This document shows positions 37,420-46,830 of a DNA stretch of 64,000 nucleotides, piece after piece. Below the pieces are notes generated by a model. That model was not told the origin of the DNA. It worked only from the letters and a program-made list of their open reading frames with translations, and made no database searches. The stretch comes from Sphingobacteriales bacterium (GTDB taxonomy: Bacteria > Bacteroidota > Bacteroidia > Chitinophagales > UBA2359). A program made the translations under genes and the position numbers. How positions within the stretch are numbered: the stretch's first letter is position 1; each line of letters opens with the position of its first letter. The DNA is taken from assembly GCA_016700115.1 (NCBI GenBank), contig CP064999.1, forward strand, positions 3,844,001 to 3,908,000, read 5' to 3'.

Positions 37420-37474
37420 CCAATTCAACGGTTTTCGCAACAGGCTTATGGAAATTTAAATTTTATGCTTTTAT

Positions 37475-38551
37475 ATGAAAGGGTTAAAAGTTTTTTTAGT
37501 AATTACTTCAATTTCTTTATTAGCCATTATTGTTGCCTTTATTTTCTTCTATTTTATCTGGATAGGGAAGGTTGGAAATCCTTTGACCCAAACCGATAAA
37601 GTTCAGACGCTGACTTCTATACTTGCTTTGTTTTTAGGAACTGCCGCAGCACTTGGAAGTGCTATTGCAGCACTCAAAGTGGCATCATTGGGCTTAGAAA
37701 TTTCACATCAACAGGAACGGAGGGACAGTCTTGCTTTTGTGGATGCAAAATCAGAAAAATGTATAGACTTGTTTTCTGAAATTGCATTAACCCTTGGCGA
37801 TTTACACGCTTCTGCGGTTGCTTTAAATGCGGCAATTCCTGTTTTCCCCAAAGATCACACCTCAAAAATGATGAATGAACTCCTTGACGAAACTTTATCG
37901 TTAAGAGTTCATCAACTTTGCGATCATATTTCGTCATTATCTGTCTTATTGAAGCAGGTAATGAAAAACGAAACCTCCAAATCTTGTTTTCAACAAACCT
38001 TGAAAACCTTTGGACAACGTTGCGAATTTATCAATCAAAACCTGAAAAACATTGATTTTGATGTTTCACGTCACAGCATTTATTCGGTTAGCCTGAACAA
38101 CCTCAGTGATGTGGCTTCTATTTTGGATTTGGCTCAACGCAGATTGCAACAAAGCAAATTGGGCGAGTTTATTCAGGCAAGGTTGTTTGCCAACTCCTCC
38201 GAAATTCCCATGTTTAACGTTCCTTATGACAATGCTAATGTCAGAAATTTTATGTTTCTCGGCAATTTGTTGCTTTCAATCACAAATACCGAAAAACATC
38301 CTTTTTTTATAGCAAATTATGGCGCAGCTATATTACACGATTTATTCTTTGCTTTGTCGGATGGGAAAATTATAGCTTCAAGCTTAAAACAACGTTATTC
38401 ATCCTTATTTTTAGGACAGCAGCCTTTTGAAATAGATTTCGAGCCTCAGAATATTGTCTCCTTTTATTTTTTTGATGCATTAGTTCAAGCTAATTTGATT
38501 GGTGAACTATATCTTTTGATAGAAAAAAAGGGAGATAAACCAACACATTAA
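37475..38551 (+). CDS. Hypothetical membrane protein, 358 residues
   Basis: I do not recognise this protein. Two membrane helices lie near the N-terminus at about residues 5-30 (VFLVITSISLLAIIVAFIFF) and about 48-70 (ILALFLGTAAALGSAIAAL). The remaining 280 residues are soluble and mostly helical with few charged motifs (FQQTLKTFGQRCEFINQNL, SLNNLSDVASILDLAQRRL). The shape, a helical hairpin plus a long helical cytoplasmic domain, recalls signalling or phage-exclusion proteins, but I see no catalytic motif. A -7 box precedes it. It stands alone, 115 bp before the DinB-like gene. Confidence 0.65.
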   Translation: MKGLKVFLVITSISLLAIIVAFIFFYFIWIGKVGNPLTQTDKVQTLTSILALFLGTAAALGSAIAALKVASLGLEISHQQERRDSLAFVDAKSEKCIDLFSEIALTLGDLHASAVALNAAIPVFPKDHTSKMMNELLDETLSLRVHQLCDHISSLSVLLKQVMKNETSKSCFQQTLKTFGQRCEFINQNLKNIDFDVSRHSIYSVSLNNLSDVASILDLAQRRLQQSKLGEFIQARLFANSSEIPMFNVPYDNANVRNFMFLGNLLLSITNTEKHPFFIANYGAAILHDLFFALSDGKIIASSLKQRYSSLFLGQQPFEIDFEPQNIVSFYFFDALVQANLIGELYLLIEKKGDKPTH

Positions 38552-38665
38552 GACCGGTTCGACCCATTTAATTTCTAATAAGCCAAAGTGCTTTAGACAG
38601 GTATTTAATCTAAAATATATCGTTCAACAGTATGCAGTTAAGTTACTTTTAAATACTAAAAAATA

Positions 38666-39148
38666 ATGTCAAAATATAACCGCGAAGGGGCAATCGGAGC
38701 AATGTTAGACGAATATGAAAGGGCGATTGATGAATTGATTAAAATACTCGAAGGCATGAGCAACGAAGAGTATGTCAAAATGGCAGACTTAACCACTAAA
38801 GACCCGGATTGCATGTCTGTGCAAACAATTTTAAACCATGTTGTTCGCTCCGGATATGGTTATGCCAATTATTTGAGGGTATTATTTAAAATTCCTTACC
38901 TTGAACTTCAGGAAAAATATGAAGTTAAAAATCCAATGGAAGCAATAGATAACTTAAGGGATATGTTTTCCTATACAGATTCTACACTCAACGAAAAATG
39001 GTTTATGAATGATGATGAATTGGAAAGTGGGGTTATCATAACCCGTTGGGGACAGCCGTATAATATAGAACAAATGATTGAACATGCAATAGTTCATATT
39101 CTAAGACATAGACGGCAGATTGAAAGGTTTTTAAAAAATATTAGGTGA
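38666..39148 (+). CDS. DinB-like metal-binding four-helix protein
   Basis: 160 residues, the usual DinB/YfiT length. The first histidine is in TILNHVVRSGYGYANYL near residue 53, and the remaining pair is in MIEHAIVHILRHRRQIERF near 140-150; together they form the expected metal-binding triad. The family includes thiol-transferases and proteins of unknown role, so substrate cannot be stated. No operon partner; 92 bp to the next gene. Confidence 0.75.
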   Translation: MSKYNREGAIGAMLDEYERAIDELIKILEGMSNEEYVKMADLTTKDPDCMSVQTILNHVVRSGYGYANYLRVLFKIPYLELQEKYEVKNPMEAIDNLRDMFSYTDSTLNEKWFMNDDELESGVIITRWGQPYNIEQMIEHAIVHILRHRRQIERFLKNIR

Positions 39149-39240
39149 AAATTTTCTTTAGAATTGAACTTCAAAATATTTAGCCCCTTTTGCTTAATAG
39201 TTAAACACAATTAATAAGTTCAAAAACTGTAATTCCTGAA

Positions 39241-40419
39241 ATGTTTGTTGTTGAGGTAAATAACCCGGAGTTGGATAAAATATTTTACGAAATGCCTGTT
39301 GGCATCTATCGCCTTGATCCTAACTGGGTAAAGCCCTTGCAAATAGATATTGAAAATGTTTTCAAACCCACCGTTAACAAATATTTGTCTGGAGCAGAAG
39401 TCAGGCGATGGCTGGTGTTCAACAACAGGCATGAAGTAGTCGGTCGAATAGCTGCTTTCACCGGACATAAACAACATGACAGATTTGGAGAACCGCTAGG
39501 TGCTATTGGTTTCTTTGAGTGCATCAACGATATTGAGCCGGCAAGTTTACTATTCAAAACTGCTCAATACTGGCTTCAGGAAAAAGGAATGACCGGTATG
39601 GACGGACCTGTTAATTTTGGTGAAAGAGATCGTTGGTGGGGATTGCTAATTGATGGTTATTCTCCACCCGCCTATTGTATGAATTATAATCCTCCTTATT
39701 ACCGCCAGTTATTTGAGACATACGGGTTTAAAATTTTTTTTAAACAATATACCTTTTACCGGCGAATTGAAGACCCTGTTCCTGAAAAATATCGTCTCAG
39801 GGCAGAAAAACTTTTAAACAATCCGGCTTATATGTTTAAGCATATCGAAAAAAAACACCTCAATACCTATGCCGGGCATTTTATGGAGGTTTATAACAAA
39901 GCCTGGGGCATGTTGCATAAAGATTTTAAACCTGTTACGCCTTCAAAAGCACTTCAGATTTTAGAATCCATGCGCCCAATTATTGACGAAAAAATTATTT
40001 ATTTTGGTTATTACAACAATCAGCCTATCGGGTTTTTTATATGTCTTCCGGAAATAAACGCTATTGTTCGTTTATTGAACGGCAGGTTTTCAAACTGGCA
40101 TCGCCTTAAATTCTGGTGGTATCTTAAGACCGGATATTGTAAGCGAATGTTTGGAGTGGTATTTGGAGTAGTGCCTGAACATCAAAACAAAGGTGTAGAA
40201 TCAGCACTGATAATGACAGCCTCCAAAGTTTTACAAAGCGGATATTATACCCGCTATGAAGATATGGAGTTAGCCTGGATTGGTGACTTTAACCCAAAGA
40301 TGGTCAATATTGTCAGAGGAATTGGCGGCAAACTTCTAAAAACTCATGCCACCTACAGATATTGGTTTGATGAAAACAAACCGGTCGAACATCACGAAAT
40401 ATTGGGCATGGAGCGGTAA
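39241..40419 (+). CDS. GNAT-fold acyltransferase-like protein, 392 residues
   Basis: The N-terminal half carries a family pattern often seen in Bacteroidota: VGIYRLDPNWVKPLQIDIEN, then EVVGRIAAFTGHKQHDR, then GPVNFGERDRWWGLLIDG. The C-terminal part looks like a GNAT core (IGFFICLPEINAIVR, FGVVFGVVPEHQNKGVESAL), with the acetyl-CoA loop in the P-E-H-Q-N-K-G segment. Cytoplasmic. The acyl acceptor is unknown. Codes alone between the DinB-like and MATE genes. Confidence 0.65.
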   Translation: MFVVEVNNPELDKIFYEMPVGIYRLDPNWVKPLQIDIENVFKPTVNKYLSGAEVRRWLVFNNRHEVVGRIAAFTGHKQHDRFGEPLGAIGFFECINDIEPASLLFKTAQYWLQEKGMTGMDGPVNFGERDRWWGLLIDGYSPPAYCMNYNPPYYRQLFETYGFKIFFKQYTFYRRIEDPVPEKYRLRAEKLLNNPAYMFKHIEKKHLNTYAGHFMEVYNKAWGMLHKDFKPVTPSKALQILESMRPIIDEKIIYFGYYNNQPIGFFICLPEINAIVRLLNGRFSNWHRLKFWWYLKTGYCKRMFGVVFGVVPEHQNKGVESALIMTASKVLQSGYYTRYEDMELAWIGDFNPKMVNIVRGIGGKLLKTHATYRYWFDENKPVEHHEILGMER

Positions 40420-40444
40420 ATAGTTTTTTATGTAAGAGATTTAC

Positions 40445-40452
40445 TATTTTTG
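40445..40452 (+). promoter_or_regulatory. Bacteroidota -7 box of the MATE gene
   Basis: TATTTTTG matches TAnnTTTG, 57 bp before the ATG at 40509. Confidence 0.5.
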
Positions 40453-40508
40453 CGCCCATTCTAAATTTAAAACAGTGTATCCTTTTTACTGTTTTAGAAA
40501 TCTGAAAT

Positions 40509-41840
40509 ATGCAAATAAAAGCGACCTATAAAGATATTTGGTCATTGGCCTATCCTATCATTTTGGCCAATTTTGCACAAAACATCATCAGTCTAACCGA
40601 TATTGTATTTCTCGGAAGGGTGGATGAAATTCAACAAGGCGCTTGTGGGCTGATTTCTACCTACTATTTTATAATGGTAACCATCGGGCTGGCCTTTTCG
40701 CGTGGAGGACAAATTTTAATTGCCCGCCGCTCAGGACAACAACAATACGAAGATATAGGGCGAATTACGCTGAACCTGCTCTATGCTCAAATTGCTTTAG
40801 CAACACTGTTGTTTTTGTTTCTTAAAATTACCTCCCCATTTGTCCTAAAACTATTTATCACCTCTAATGAAATCTATAGTGCCAGCCTGAGTTACCTCAA
40901 ATACCGTTCTTATGGATTATTCTTCAGTTTCTTTGGTTTTGTCCTAATGGCATTATATACGAGTATTGGACGCACCCGTATTATTGCTGTCATAACTGCA
41001 GTTTTGTGTTTTACCAATATCTTTTTAAATTACGTTTTTATTTTTGGACATTATGGGTTTCCGGCTATGGGCATTGAAGGAGCAGCCCTTGCCTCTACCC
41101 TTTCCGAGATAACCGCATTTTTGTTTACGGTAGGTTATTTGCTTTATGATAAAAAATTGATTCCTTACAGTTTGCGAAGGCTATGGAAATTAGACTTTCC
41201 GCTACAAAAAAGAATGGCTTTACTTTCCTTGCCATTGGTTATACAGTTTATAGTAGGTTTAGGTGGCTGGTTTGTATTCCTTTCCTTTATTGAAAGTATG
41301 GGGCAACATGAACTTGCAATTTCAGTAGTATTAAAAATCATTTATACAATTTTTAGTATCCCTTCATGGGGTTTTGCGTCTGCTATAAATTCAGTGGTTA
41401 GCAACCTTATAGGTCAATACAAATTTTCTCAGGTTTTCTTGGCAGTTATGCGAACGGCAATGATGAGTGCTATATTTACACTGGCACTATGCCTCATCCT
41501 TGTTTTATTTCCTGAAACACTTTTAAGCTTGTTTACCAAAGATATTGCTATAATAGAAGGCGCAAAACCCATTTTAGGAATGTTGGTTGCTATTGTTTTG
41601 GCTTGTTCCATTTCTGTAATCATATTTAACGGGTTGATGGGAACCGGGGCAACTTATACCTCTTTGGTGATTGAAAGCATAACCATAGTGATTTATCTTT
41701 CCTATGGTTATTTGATGAGCAAAGTTTATATACTGGGCTTGTCTTATGTATGGTCAGCAGAGTTTATCTACTGGGTTTTGCTTGCTGTACCTGCCTGGAT
41801 TTTTCTGCACTCTGAAAGATGGAAAAGGTTCGAGTTATAA
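40509..41840 (+). CDS. MATE-family efflux transporter
   Basis: 443 residues with about twelve membrane helices in two related halves, the standard MATE length and arrangement. It starts IWSLAYPIILANFAQNIISLTDIVFLG, the usual helix 1 with the Pro-containing bend. Inner-membrane Na+ or H+ driven exporter of cationic drugs or metabolites; substrate not predictable. A -7 promoter box lies 57 bp upstream. The next gene starts 93 bp downstream, with no terminator seen between them. Confidence 0.88.
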   Translation: MQIKATYKDIWSLAYPIILANFAQNIISLTDIVFLGRVDEIQQGACGLISTYYFIMVTIGLAFSRGGQILIARRSGQQQYEDIGRITLNLLYAQIALATLLFLFLKITSPFVLKLFITSNEIYSASLSYLKYRSYGLFFSFFGFVLMALYTSIGRTRIIAVITAVLCFTNIFLNYVFIFGHYGFPAMGIEGAALASTLSEITAFLFTVGYLLYDKKLIPYSLRRLWKLDFPLQKRMALLSLPLVIQFIVGLGGWFVFLSFIESMGQHELAISVVLKIIYTIFSIPSWGFASAINSVVSNLIGQYKFSQVFLAVMRTAMMSAIFTLALCLILVLFPETLLSLFTKDIAIIEGAKPILGMLVAIVLACSISVIIFNGLMGTGATYTSLVIESITIVIYLSYGYLMSKVYILGLSYVWSAEFIYWVLLAVPAWIFLHSERWKRFEL

Positions 41841-41933
41841 AAAGATTTAACGGTTTAAGCTAAAGTCAGGAATTAATTGTTTTGTAACTTAGCAATTTCA
41901 AACCGATAATATACAATTAATCAACAAAGAAAA

Positions 41934-43058
41934 TTGGAAGAACTATATCTTTCGGAAGAAGAACTTGAACTTGAGCAAGAAGACGATGAAAGGCAGTATG
42001 AACATTTCAGACTGACCATAGATCGGGGGCAATCGCCCTTGCGAATAGATAAGTTTTTATCTTTAAGGATGGAAAAAGCCAGTCGAAGCAGATTGCAAAA
42101 TGCAGCGAAAGCAGGTGCAATTTTAGTCAATGGAATAGCAGTTAAACCTAATTATAAAGTAAAACCAAACGATGAAATTGCCATTATACTGCCCAAACCA
42201 ATTCAGCAATACCGGCTGCTACCAGAGCCTATTCCGCTTCAGATTGTTTTTGAAGACGATTATCTGATGGTGATTAATAAACCCGCTGATTTGGTAGTTC
42301 ATCCCGGTTGTGGCAATTATTCCGGCACACTCGTACATGGATTGTTACATCACTTTTCACAATTGCCGGTCAGTAAACATCATCGCGATGAAATTTCAGG
42401 CGAAGAGAACGCATTGCGTCCGGGACTTGTGCATCGCATTGATAAAAACACTTCCGGTTTACTGGTCATTGCAAAAACAGATTATTCACTGACTCATCTC
42501 GCAAAACAGTTTTTTGACCATACCGTAAAACGCCGTTATATCGCCTTAGTATGGGGAGATTTGGAAAATCAAACAGGAACCATAACCGGTAACATTGGGA
42601 GGGATAAACGACATCGTCAGGTTATGTCTGTTTATCCTGAAGGAGACTTTGGCAAACATGCGATTACTCACTACAGAGTATTGGAACGATTAGGCTACGT
42701 AACTTTAGTAGAATGTTCACTCGAAACAGGTAGAACCCATCAAATCAGGGTGCATTTCAGTTTTATTGGCCATCCTTTGTTTAACGACCCGGAATATGGT
42801 GGAAACCGGATTGTCAAAGGTACTATATACAACAAATACAAACAGTTTGTTGAAAACTGTTTTTCAATTCTGCCCCGTCAAGCACTTCATGCACAGGTTT
42901 TAGGTTTTAAACATCCTGAATCGGGAGAAGCATTATATTTTGAATCTCAATTGCCGAATGATATGGAACAGGTTTTGTTAAAATGGAGAAGATATATGGG
43001 TGCTATACAATCCAACACAGAACGGGAAGAAATTAGTGATGAAGATTTCGAATCATAA
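41934..43058 (+). CDS. RluA-family 23S rRNA pseudouridine synthase (RluD-like)
   Basis: 374 residues. An acidic N-terminal extension (LSEEELELEQEDDERQ) precedes an S4 RNA-binding domain at about residues 35-85 (LRIDKFLSLRMEKASRSRLQ) and the catalytic domain at about 100-345. The motif HRIDKNTSGLLV contains the catalytic Asp, and TGRTHQIRVHF is the family's substrate-binding strand. Converts uridine to pseudouridine in rRNA. The frame starts with TTG at 41934, as the frame is closed at 41907 and the next ATG falls inside the S4 domain. It converges on the T9SS gene, with 19 bp between the stops. Confidence 0.9.
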   Translation: MEELYLSEEELELEQEDDERQYEHFRLTIDRGQSPLRIDKFLSLRMEKASRSRLQNAAKAGAILVNGIAVKPNYKVKPNDEIAIILPKPIQQYRLLPEPIPLQIVFEDDYLMVINKPADLVVHPGCGNYSGTLVHGLLHHFSQLPVSKHHRDEISGEENALRPGLVHRIDKNTSGLLVIAKTDYSLTHLAKQFFDHTVKRRYIALVWGDLENQTGTITGNIGRDKRHRQVMSVYPEGDFGKHAITHYRVLERLGYVTLVECSLETGRTHQIRVHFSFIGHPLFNDPEYGGNRIVKGTIYNKYKQFVENCFSILPRQALHAQVLGFKHPESGEALYFESQLPNDMEQVLLKWRRYMGAIQSNTEREEISDEDFES

Positions 43059-43077
43059 AATTTTCCTTTCCGTTCTT

Positions 43078-44571
43078 TTACTGCAATATTAGTTTGCCGC
43101 TACAAAACTTCCCGTTTTGAAAAGTAAGGTTGTAAAAATATAAACCACATGGTAAATAATCAGGCAGAACAAAAGTTTCTGTAGGATAAGTCTGGTTTAA
43201 AACAACTTTTCCATTCATATCTGTAACCTGTATTTGGGAAAAATTAGCAGGACCATTTTCTGTAATAAATTTGAAGTAAAAGGCTCTATTGCCAGGATTT
43301 GGATAAATGGTCAGTCCGCAATCTTTTTCACTGCCCTCTCTTTCAATTAAACTGGTCATAGTAGCATCAGGGGCTTGCATGGTTCTTGCATTTATTTTTA
43401 GCAAAAGACCGTCTGTTTTATGATTTCCGCTGCTTGCCCCGTTCCCATAGCTTCCGGTTTCACCTGTGATATAAAGATACTCTCCAAACAGGACTGCATC
43501 ATGGGCAACATCTTTAAAAGCACCTCCCCAAAATAAAGTATCTGTCAAATTTCCTTCATCGTCATATTTAAGCACAAAAACATCATAGTCACCGCTACCA
43601 TAACTCGAAGTACTTCCAACCACATATACCACACTATCACCGTCTGCCACAACAGATCTTGAATCCTCAGCACCTGAACCTCCCCAAAGTTTACTCCAAA
43701 TTAAATCACCACTGCGGTTATATTTGTTAAGGTAATTTTGTGATCCATTACCAAAACTTCCGGTATAACCGGTTACAAACAACATAGAATCGCTGCTCAT
43801 TGTCATACCAAGGGCATCGTCGTATAGCCATCCTCCCCAAGTAACATGCCATTGATATTCTCCATCTAAACGATTAAAACAAACTAACCCCATATCTCCA
43901 TCAAAGGAAGCAATATTGGTGCGATTAATATGCCCGGCCACATAAAAATAATTGTCGTCCATTGCCAAATGCCCGTTTGCACCGTCAAATTTGCCCAACC
44001 CTTCATAATCCCAGGAATTTGTATAAGCCAGTTGACCGTTTACTGTAGCCTTTGATATCAGGAAATCCATATCAGAATCAGCATCATAAGTCCAACCTGA
44101 AAGATATATCCCATCCGGTTGAACCACAAGTCCGTCAATTTCTTCATAACCGGGACCTTGCGACCAAACTTTGAACCAATTCATTTCTCCGTCAATTGTG
44201 TTAAAACTCATTAACAAAGCATCCCCAAGGTTGGGGACAAAAGTTGAGTCTTGTCGTCCGCCTAAATATACTTTATCGTTATTGACTTTAGCAATAAAAG
44301 CAATATCGTTAAAATCTCCGCCCCATGACGGGGTTTGCCAGATAATTGATGAAGCCGGCGAGATTTTAAACAATGTAATATTGTAATAAAGAAATGGAGA
44401 AATATCTTTTTGCTCTACTGCCCAATAAATGTTTCCTTCCTCATCCGTATCAACAGCCCATGCCCGATCTTCATCAACAAGCCCCTGTGTTTTGTACCAA
44501 AGCTGTGCGATACTTGTTTGAGAATACAGAAAAAAGATCAAAATGAATATGGTATAAGGTAGCCTTTTCAT
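43078..44571 (-). CDS. T9SS-secreted beta-propeller-like protein
   Basis: 497 residues: a signal peptide (IFILIFFLYSQTSIA), then repeated blade-like units of about 50-60 residues with patterns such as WGGDFNDIAFIAKVNNDKVY, YVVGSTSSYGSGDYDVFVLK and YITGETGSYGNGA, resembling SBBP/kelch-type propellers. The C-terminal T9SS type A domain is at about 415-497 (IYPNPGNRAFYFKF, DMNGKVVLNQTYP, GLYFYNLTF). Exported to the surface or medium. Ligand unknown. Its promoter should lie in the 626-bp upstream region that contains the 21-bp palindrome array. Confidence 0.82.
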   Translation of the reverse strand: MKRLPYTIFILIFFLYSQTSIAQLWYKTQGLVDEDRAWAVDTDEEGNIYWAVEQKDISPFLYYNITLFKISPASSIIWQTPSWGGDFNDIAFIAKVNNDKVYLGGRQDSTFVPNLGDALLMSFNTIDGEMNWFKVWSQGPGYEEIDGLVVQPDGIYLSGWTYDADSDMDFLISKATVNGQLAYTNSWDYEGLGKFDGANGHLAMDDNYFYVAGHINRTNIASFDGDMGLVCFNRLDGEYQWHVTWGGWLYDDALGMTMSSDSMLFVTGYTGSFGNGSQNYLNKYNRSGDLIWSKLWGGSGAEDSRSVVADGDSVVYVVGSTSSYGSGDYDVFVLKYDDEGNLTDTLFWGGAFKDVAHDAVLFGEYLYITGETGSYGNGASSGNHKTDGLLLKINARTMQAPDATMTSLIEREGSEKDCGLTIYPNPGNRAFYFKFITENGPANFSQIQVTDMNGKVVLNQTYPTETFVLPDYLPCGLYFYNLTFQNGKFCSGKLILQ

Positions 44572-44889
44572 GTTGAAGTGTTTTACAGATTTAAAACTAT
44601 GGGATTAAACTCTAAGTTACCTTTATTAAATGCAATTACATCAATTATGTGGTATATTTTTTTTGTGTTTATGCAGATTATCAGTCTTTGAAATCATCAA
44701 CATAAAACAAATGAATTATTAGCCAATATTAGCTTTAAGAGGTGAAAATCAAAACAGACCATCCAGCGATATTCCCATGCCAAACATCAAAATTACAGGG
44801 GGGTTAAGCCAAAAAACAACTATCATGCTTCTGGTTATTGCATACCGCTCCACAATTTATATAAAATAAGTGGGTAAAATAGAGCAAAA

Positions 44890-45162
44890 ATATTTCAATT
44901 TTAAAGGTAAAAATTGATTTTTTGCTCAATAAAATTGCAATTTTAAAAAAGGAAAAGACAATTAAAAGGACTGAAATTACAATAAAACGCTTTCAAATCT
45001 AAATTTTTATAAAATAAACTGTAATTGAAAGGAGGAGAAAGATGATTTTATACCCTACAATGTATTTTTATAACTGAGAAATTGCAATTGAAATCATAAA
45101 AATTGCAATTAAAACTTTGAACATTGCAATTTAAATTTTTACAATTTCAATAAAAATCCTTT
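44890..45162. repeat. Degenerate 21-bp array with AATTGCAATT palindromes
   Basis: AATTGCAATT or ATTGCAATT occurs at 44933, 45080, 45101 and 45122-45131. The last three are exactly 21 bp apart, and the first is 147 bp (7 x 21) before the second. Reading the intervening sequence in 21-bp register shows decayed copies such as GACAATTA, TTACAATA, TGTAATTG and TTTCAATT at the same place, about 13 units in all. It lies in the 626-bp gap 44572-45197 upstream of the propeller gene; the rest of that gap is AT-rich without a gene. Confidence 0.75.
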
Positions 45163-45197
45163 TTCAAACCGGTTTTTAGAAAAAATGCTAACTGTGT

Positions 45198-46727
45198 TTA
45201 ATCTTGTTTTCTGAAGATAAGGCTATAAAGGTCGTTTCTTCGATCTTTCAAATTTTGAACCGTTCCATATTCATGCAACTCTTTAAGTAATTCCAGATTT
45301 ACATCGGCAATCAATATCATTTCAGTATTTGGTGTAGCTTCAGCACCGATAGCATCGGTAGGAAAAGCAAAATCAGACGGAGTAAAAATTGCGGACTGAG
45401 CGTATTGAATATCCATATTATTGACTTGGGGTAAGTTGCCCACACAGCCAGCAATAGCTACAAAACACTCATTTTCGATAGCCCTCGCTTGAGCACACCT
45501 GCGAACCCGATTATAACCGTTTTGCGTATCCGTCAAAAAAGGTACAAATAGCATTTGTACGCCTTGTTTTGCATAAAACCGGCCAAGTTCAGGAAACTCT
45601 ACATCGTAACAAATTAAAATCCCGATACGACCGCTATCTGTATCAAAAGCCTGAATCCTGTTTCCTCCTACCATTCCCCAACTTTTAACTTCCGAAGGTG
45701 TGGGATGAATTTTATGGTAACTTTCCCAGGTTCCGTCACGTCTGCACAGGTAAGCAATATTCAACAGTTTTTCGTCTTCTAAATATGGCATACTGCCTGT
45801 AATGATATTGATGTTGTAGGACATCGCAAATTCGACAAATTTATGGCGAATGGCTTCAGTATATTTAGCAAGTTCGCGGATGGCCTTTGCTTCACCTAAA
45901 TAATCGAAATCAGCCATCAATGGGGCATTAAAAAACTCAGGAAACAAAATAAAGTCAGACTGATATCCACTAACGGCATCAATAAAGTATTCCGCCTGTT
46001 TCATCAATGCATCCAAATTGTCAAACAACCGCATTTGCCATTGTACCAATCCAAGCCTGACTGTTATTTTTGGAGTATTGATGAGCAATTCTTCTTTTTG
46101 AAAGTAAATGTTTATCCATTCAAGCAAAGTTGCATATTCTTTTGATTGCGTGTCGCCGGGTAAATAATTGCGAAGTATTCTTCGTACATGAAAATCATTA
46201 GATAATTGAAAAGCAAGTGTTGGGTCAAATATCTCTTTCATCTTCACTTTCTCAATATATTGACGAGGGGTTAACAGATGTGCATGTTGTTCATAATTCG
46301 GAATTCTGCCACCCGCCATTATTGAACGCAAATTGAGATTTTCGCAAAGTTCCTTCCTGGCATCATATAACCGTCTTCCTAAACGCAACCCTCTGAACTG
46401 AGGATGTACGAACATTTCGATCCCATATAAAACATCCCCTTCTGGGTCATGAGTATTAAAGGTATAGTTGCCAATTATTTGTTCATAGGTGTGGTTATCC
46501 CCAAATTTTTTATAATCAACAATGATAGACAGGGCACTGGCAACTACCTTATTATCAACTGTTACACACAATTGTCCTTCAGGAAAAATCCCTAACAATA
46601 GTTTAATAGTGGCTTCATCCCAAAACTCACCTCCAATTCCGGAATAAGCTTCTATAGAGGCATATTTTAGGTCCAAATAATCTTCTAACCGAAGATTTCT
46701 GAGTTCAATTTTTGGGCTATGACTCAT
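45198..46727 (-). CDS. GNAT-nitrilase fusion (carbon-nitrogen hydrolase with N-terminal acetyltransferase domain)
   Basis: 509 residues. The GNAT domain is at about 1-200 (EIEMFVHPQFRGLRLGRRLYD, acetyl-CoA loop QFRGLRLG) and the carbon-nitrogen hydrolase at about 220-500. The catalytic triad is visible: Glu in LFPEFFNAP, Lys in YHKIHPTPSE, Cys in LICYDVEFPE. Cytoplasmic amidase or acyl-transfer enzyme; the natural substrate of this fusion family is not known to me. Minus-strand gene, 103 bp after the esterase stop; the two may be co-transcribed. Confidence 0.88.
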   Translation of the reverse strand: MSHSPKIELRNLRLEDYLDLKYASIEAYSGIGGEFWDEATIKLLLGIFPEGQLCVTVDNKVVASALSIIVDYKKFGDNHTYEQIIGNYTFNTHDPEGDVLYGIEMFVHPQFRGLRLGRRLYDARKELCENLNLRSIMAGGRIPNYEQHAHLLTPRQYIEKVKMKEIFDPTLAFQLSNDFHVRRILRNYLPGDTQSKEYATLLEWINIYFQKEELLINTPKITVRLGLVQWQMRLFDNLDALMKQAEYFIDAVSGYQSDFILFPEFFNAPLMADFDYLGEAKAIRELAKYTEAIRHKFVEFAMSYNINIITGSMPYLEDEKLLNIAYLCRRDGTWESYHKIHPTPSEVKSWGMVGGNRIQAFDTDSGRIGILICYDVEFPELGRFYAKQGVQMLFVPFLTDTQNGYNRVRRCAQARAIENECFVAIAGCVGNLPQVNNMDIQYAQSAIFTPSDFAFPTDAIGAEATPNTEMILIADVNLELLKELHEYGTVQNLKDRRNDLYSLIFRKQD

Positions 46728-46830
46728 TTATATTGTTTTAAGGTTAATAAGACAATAATCAACATGTCTGCATTGGAAGATTGCAGATTAATAAAATATA
46801 CTTAGATAATGGGATTTGCTAAACAATTTA

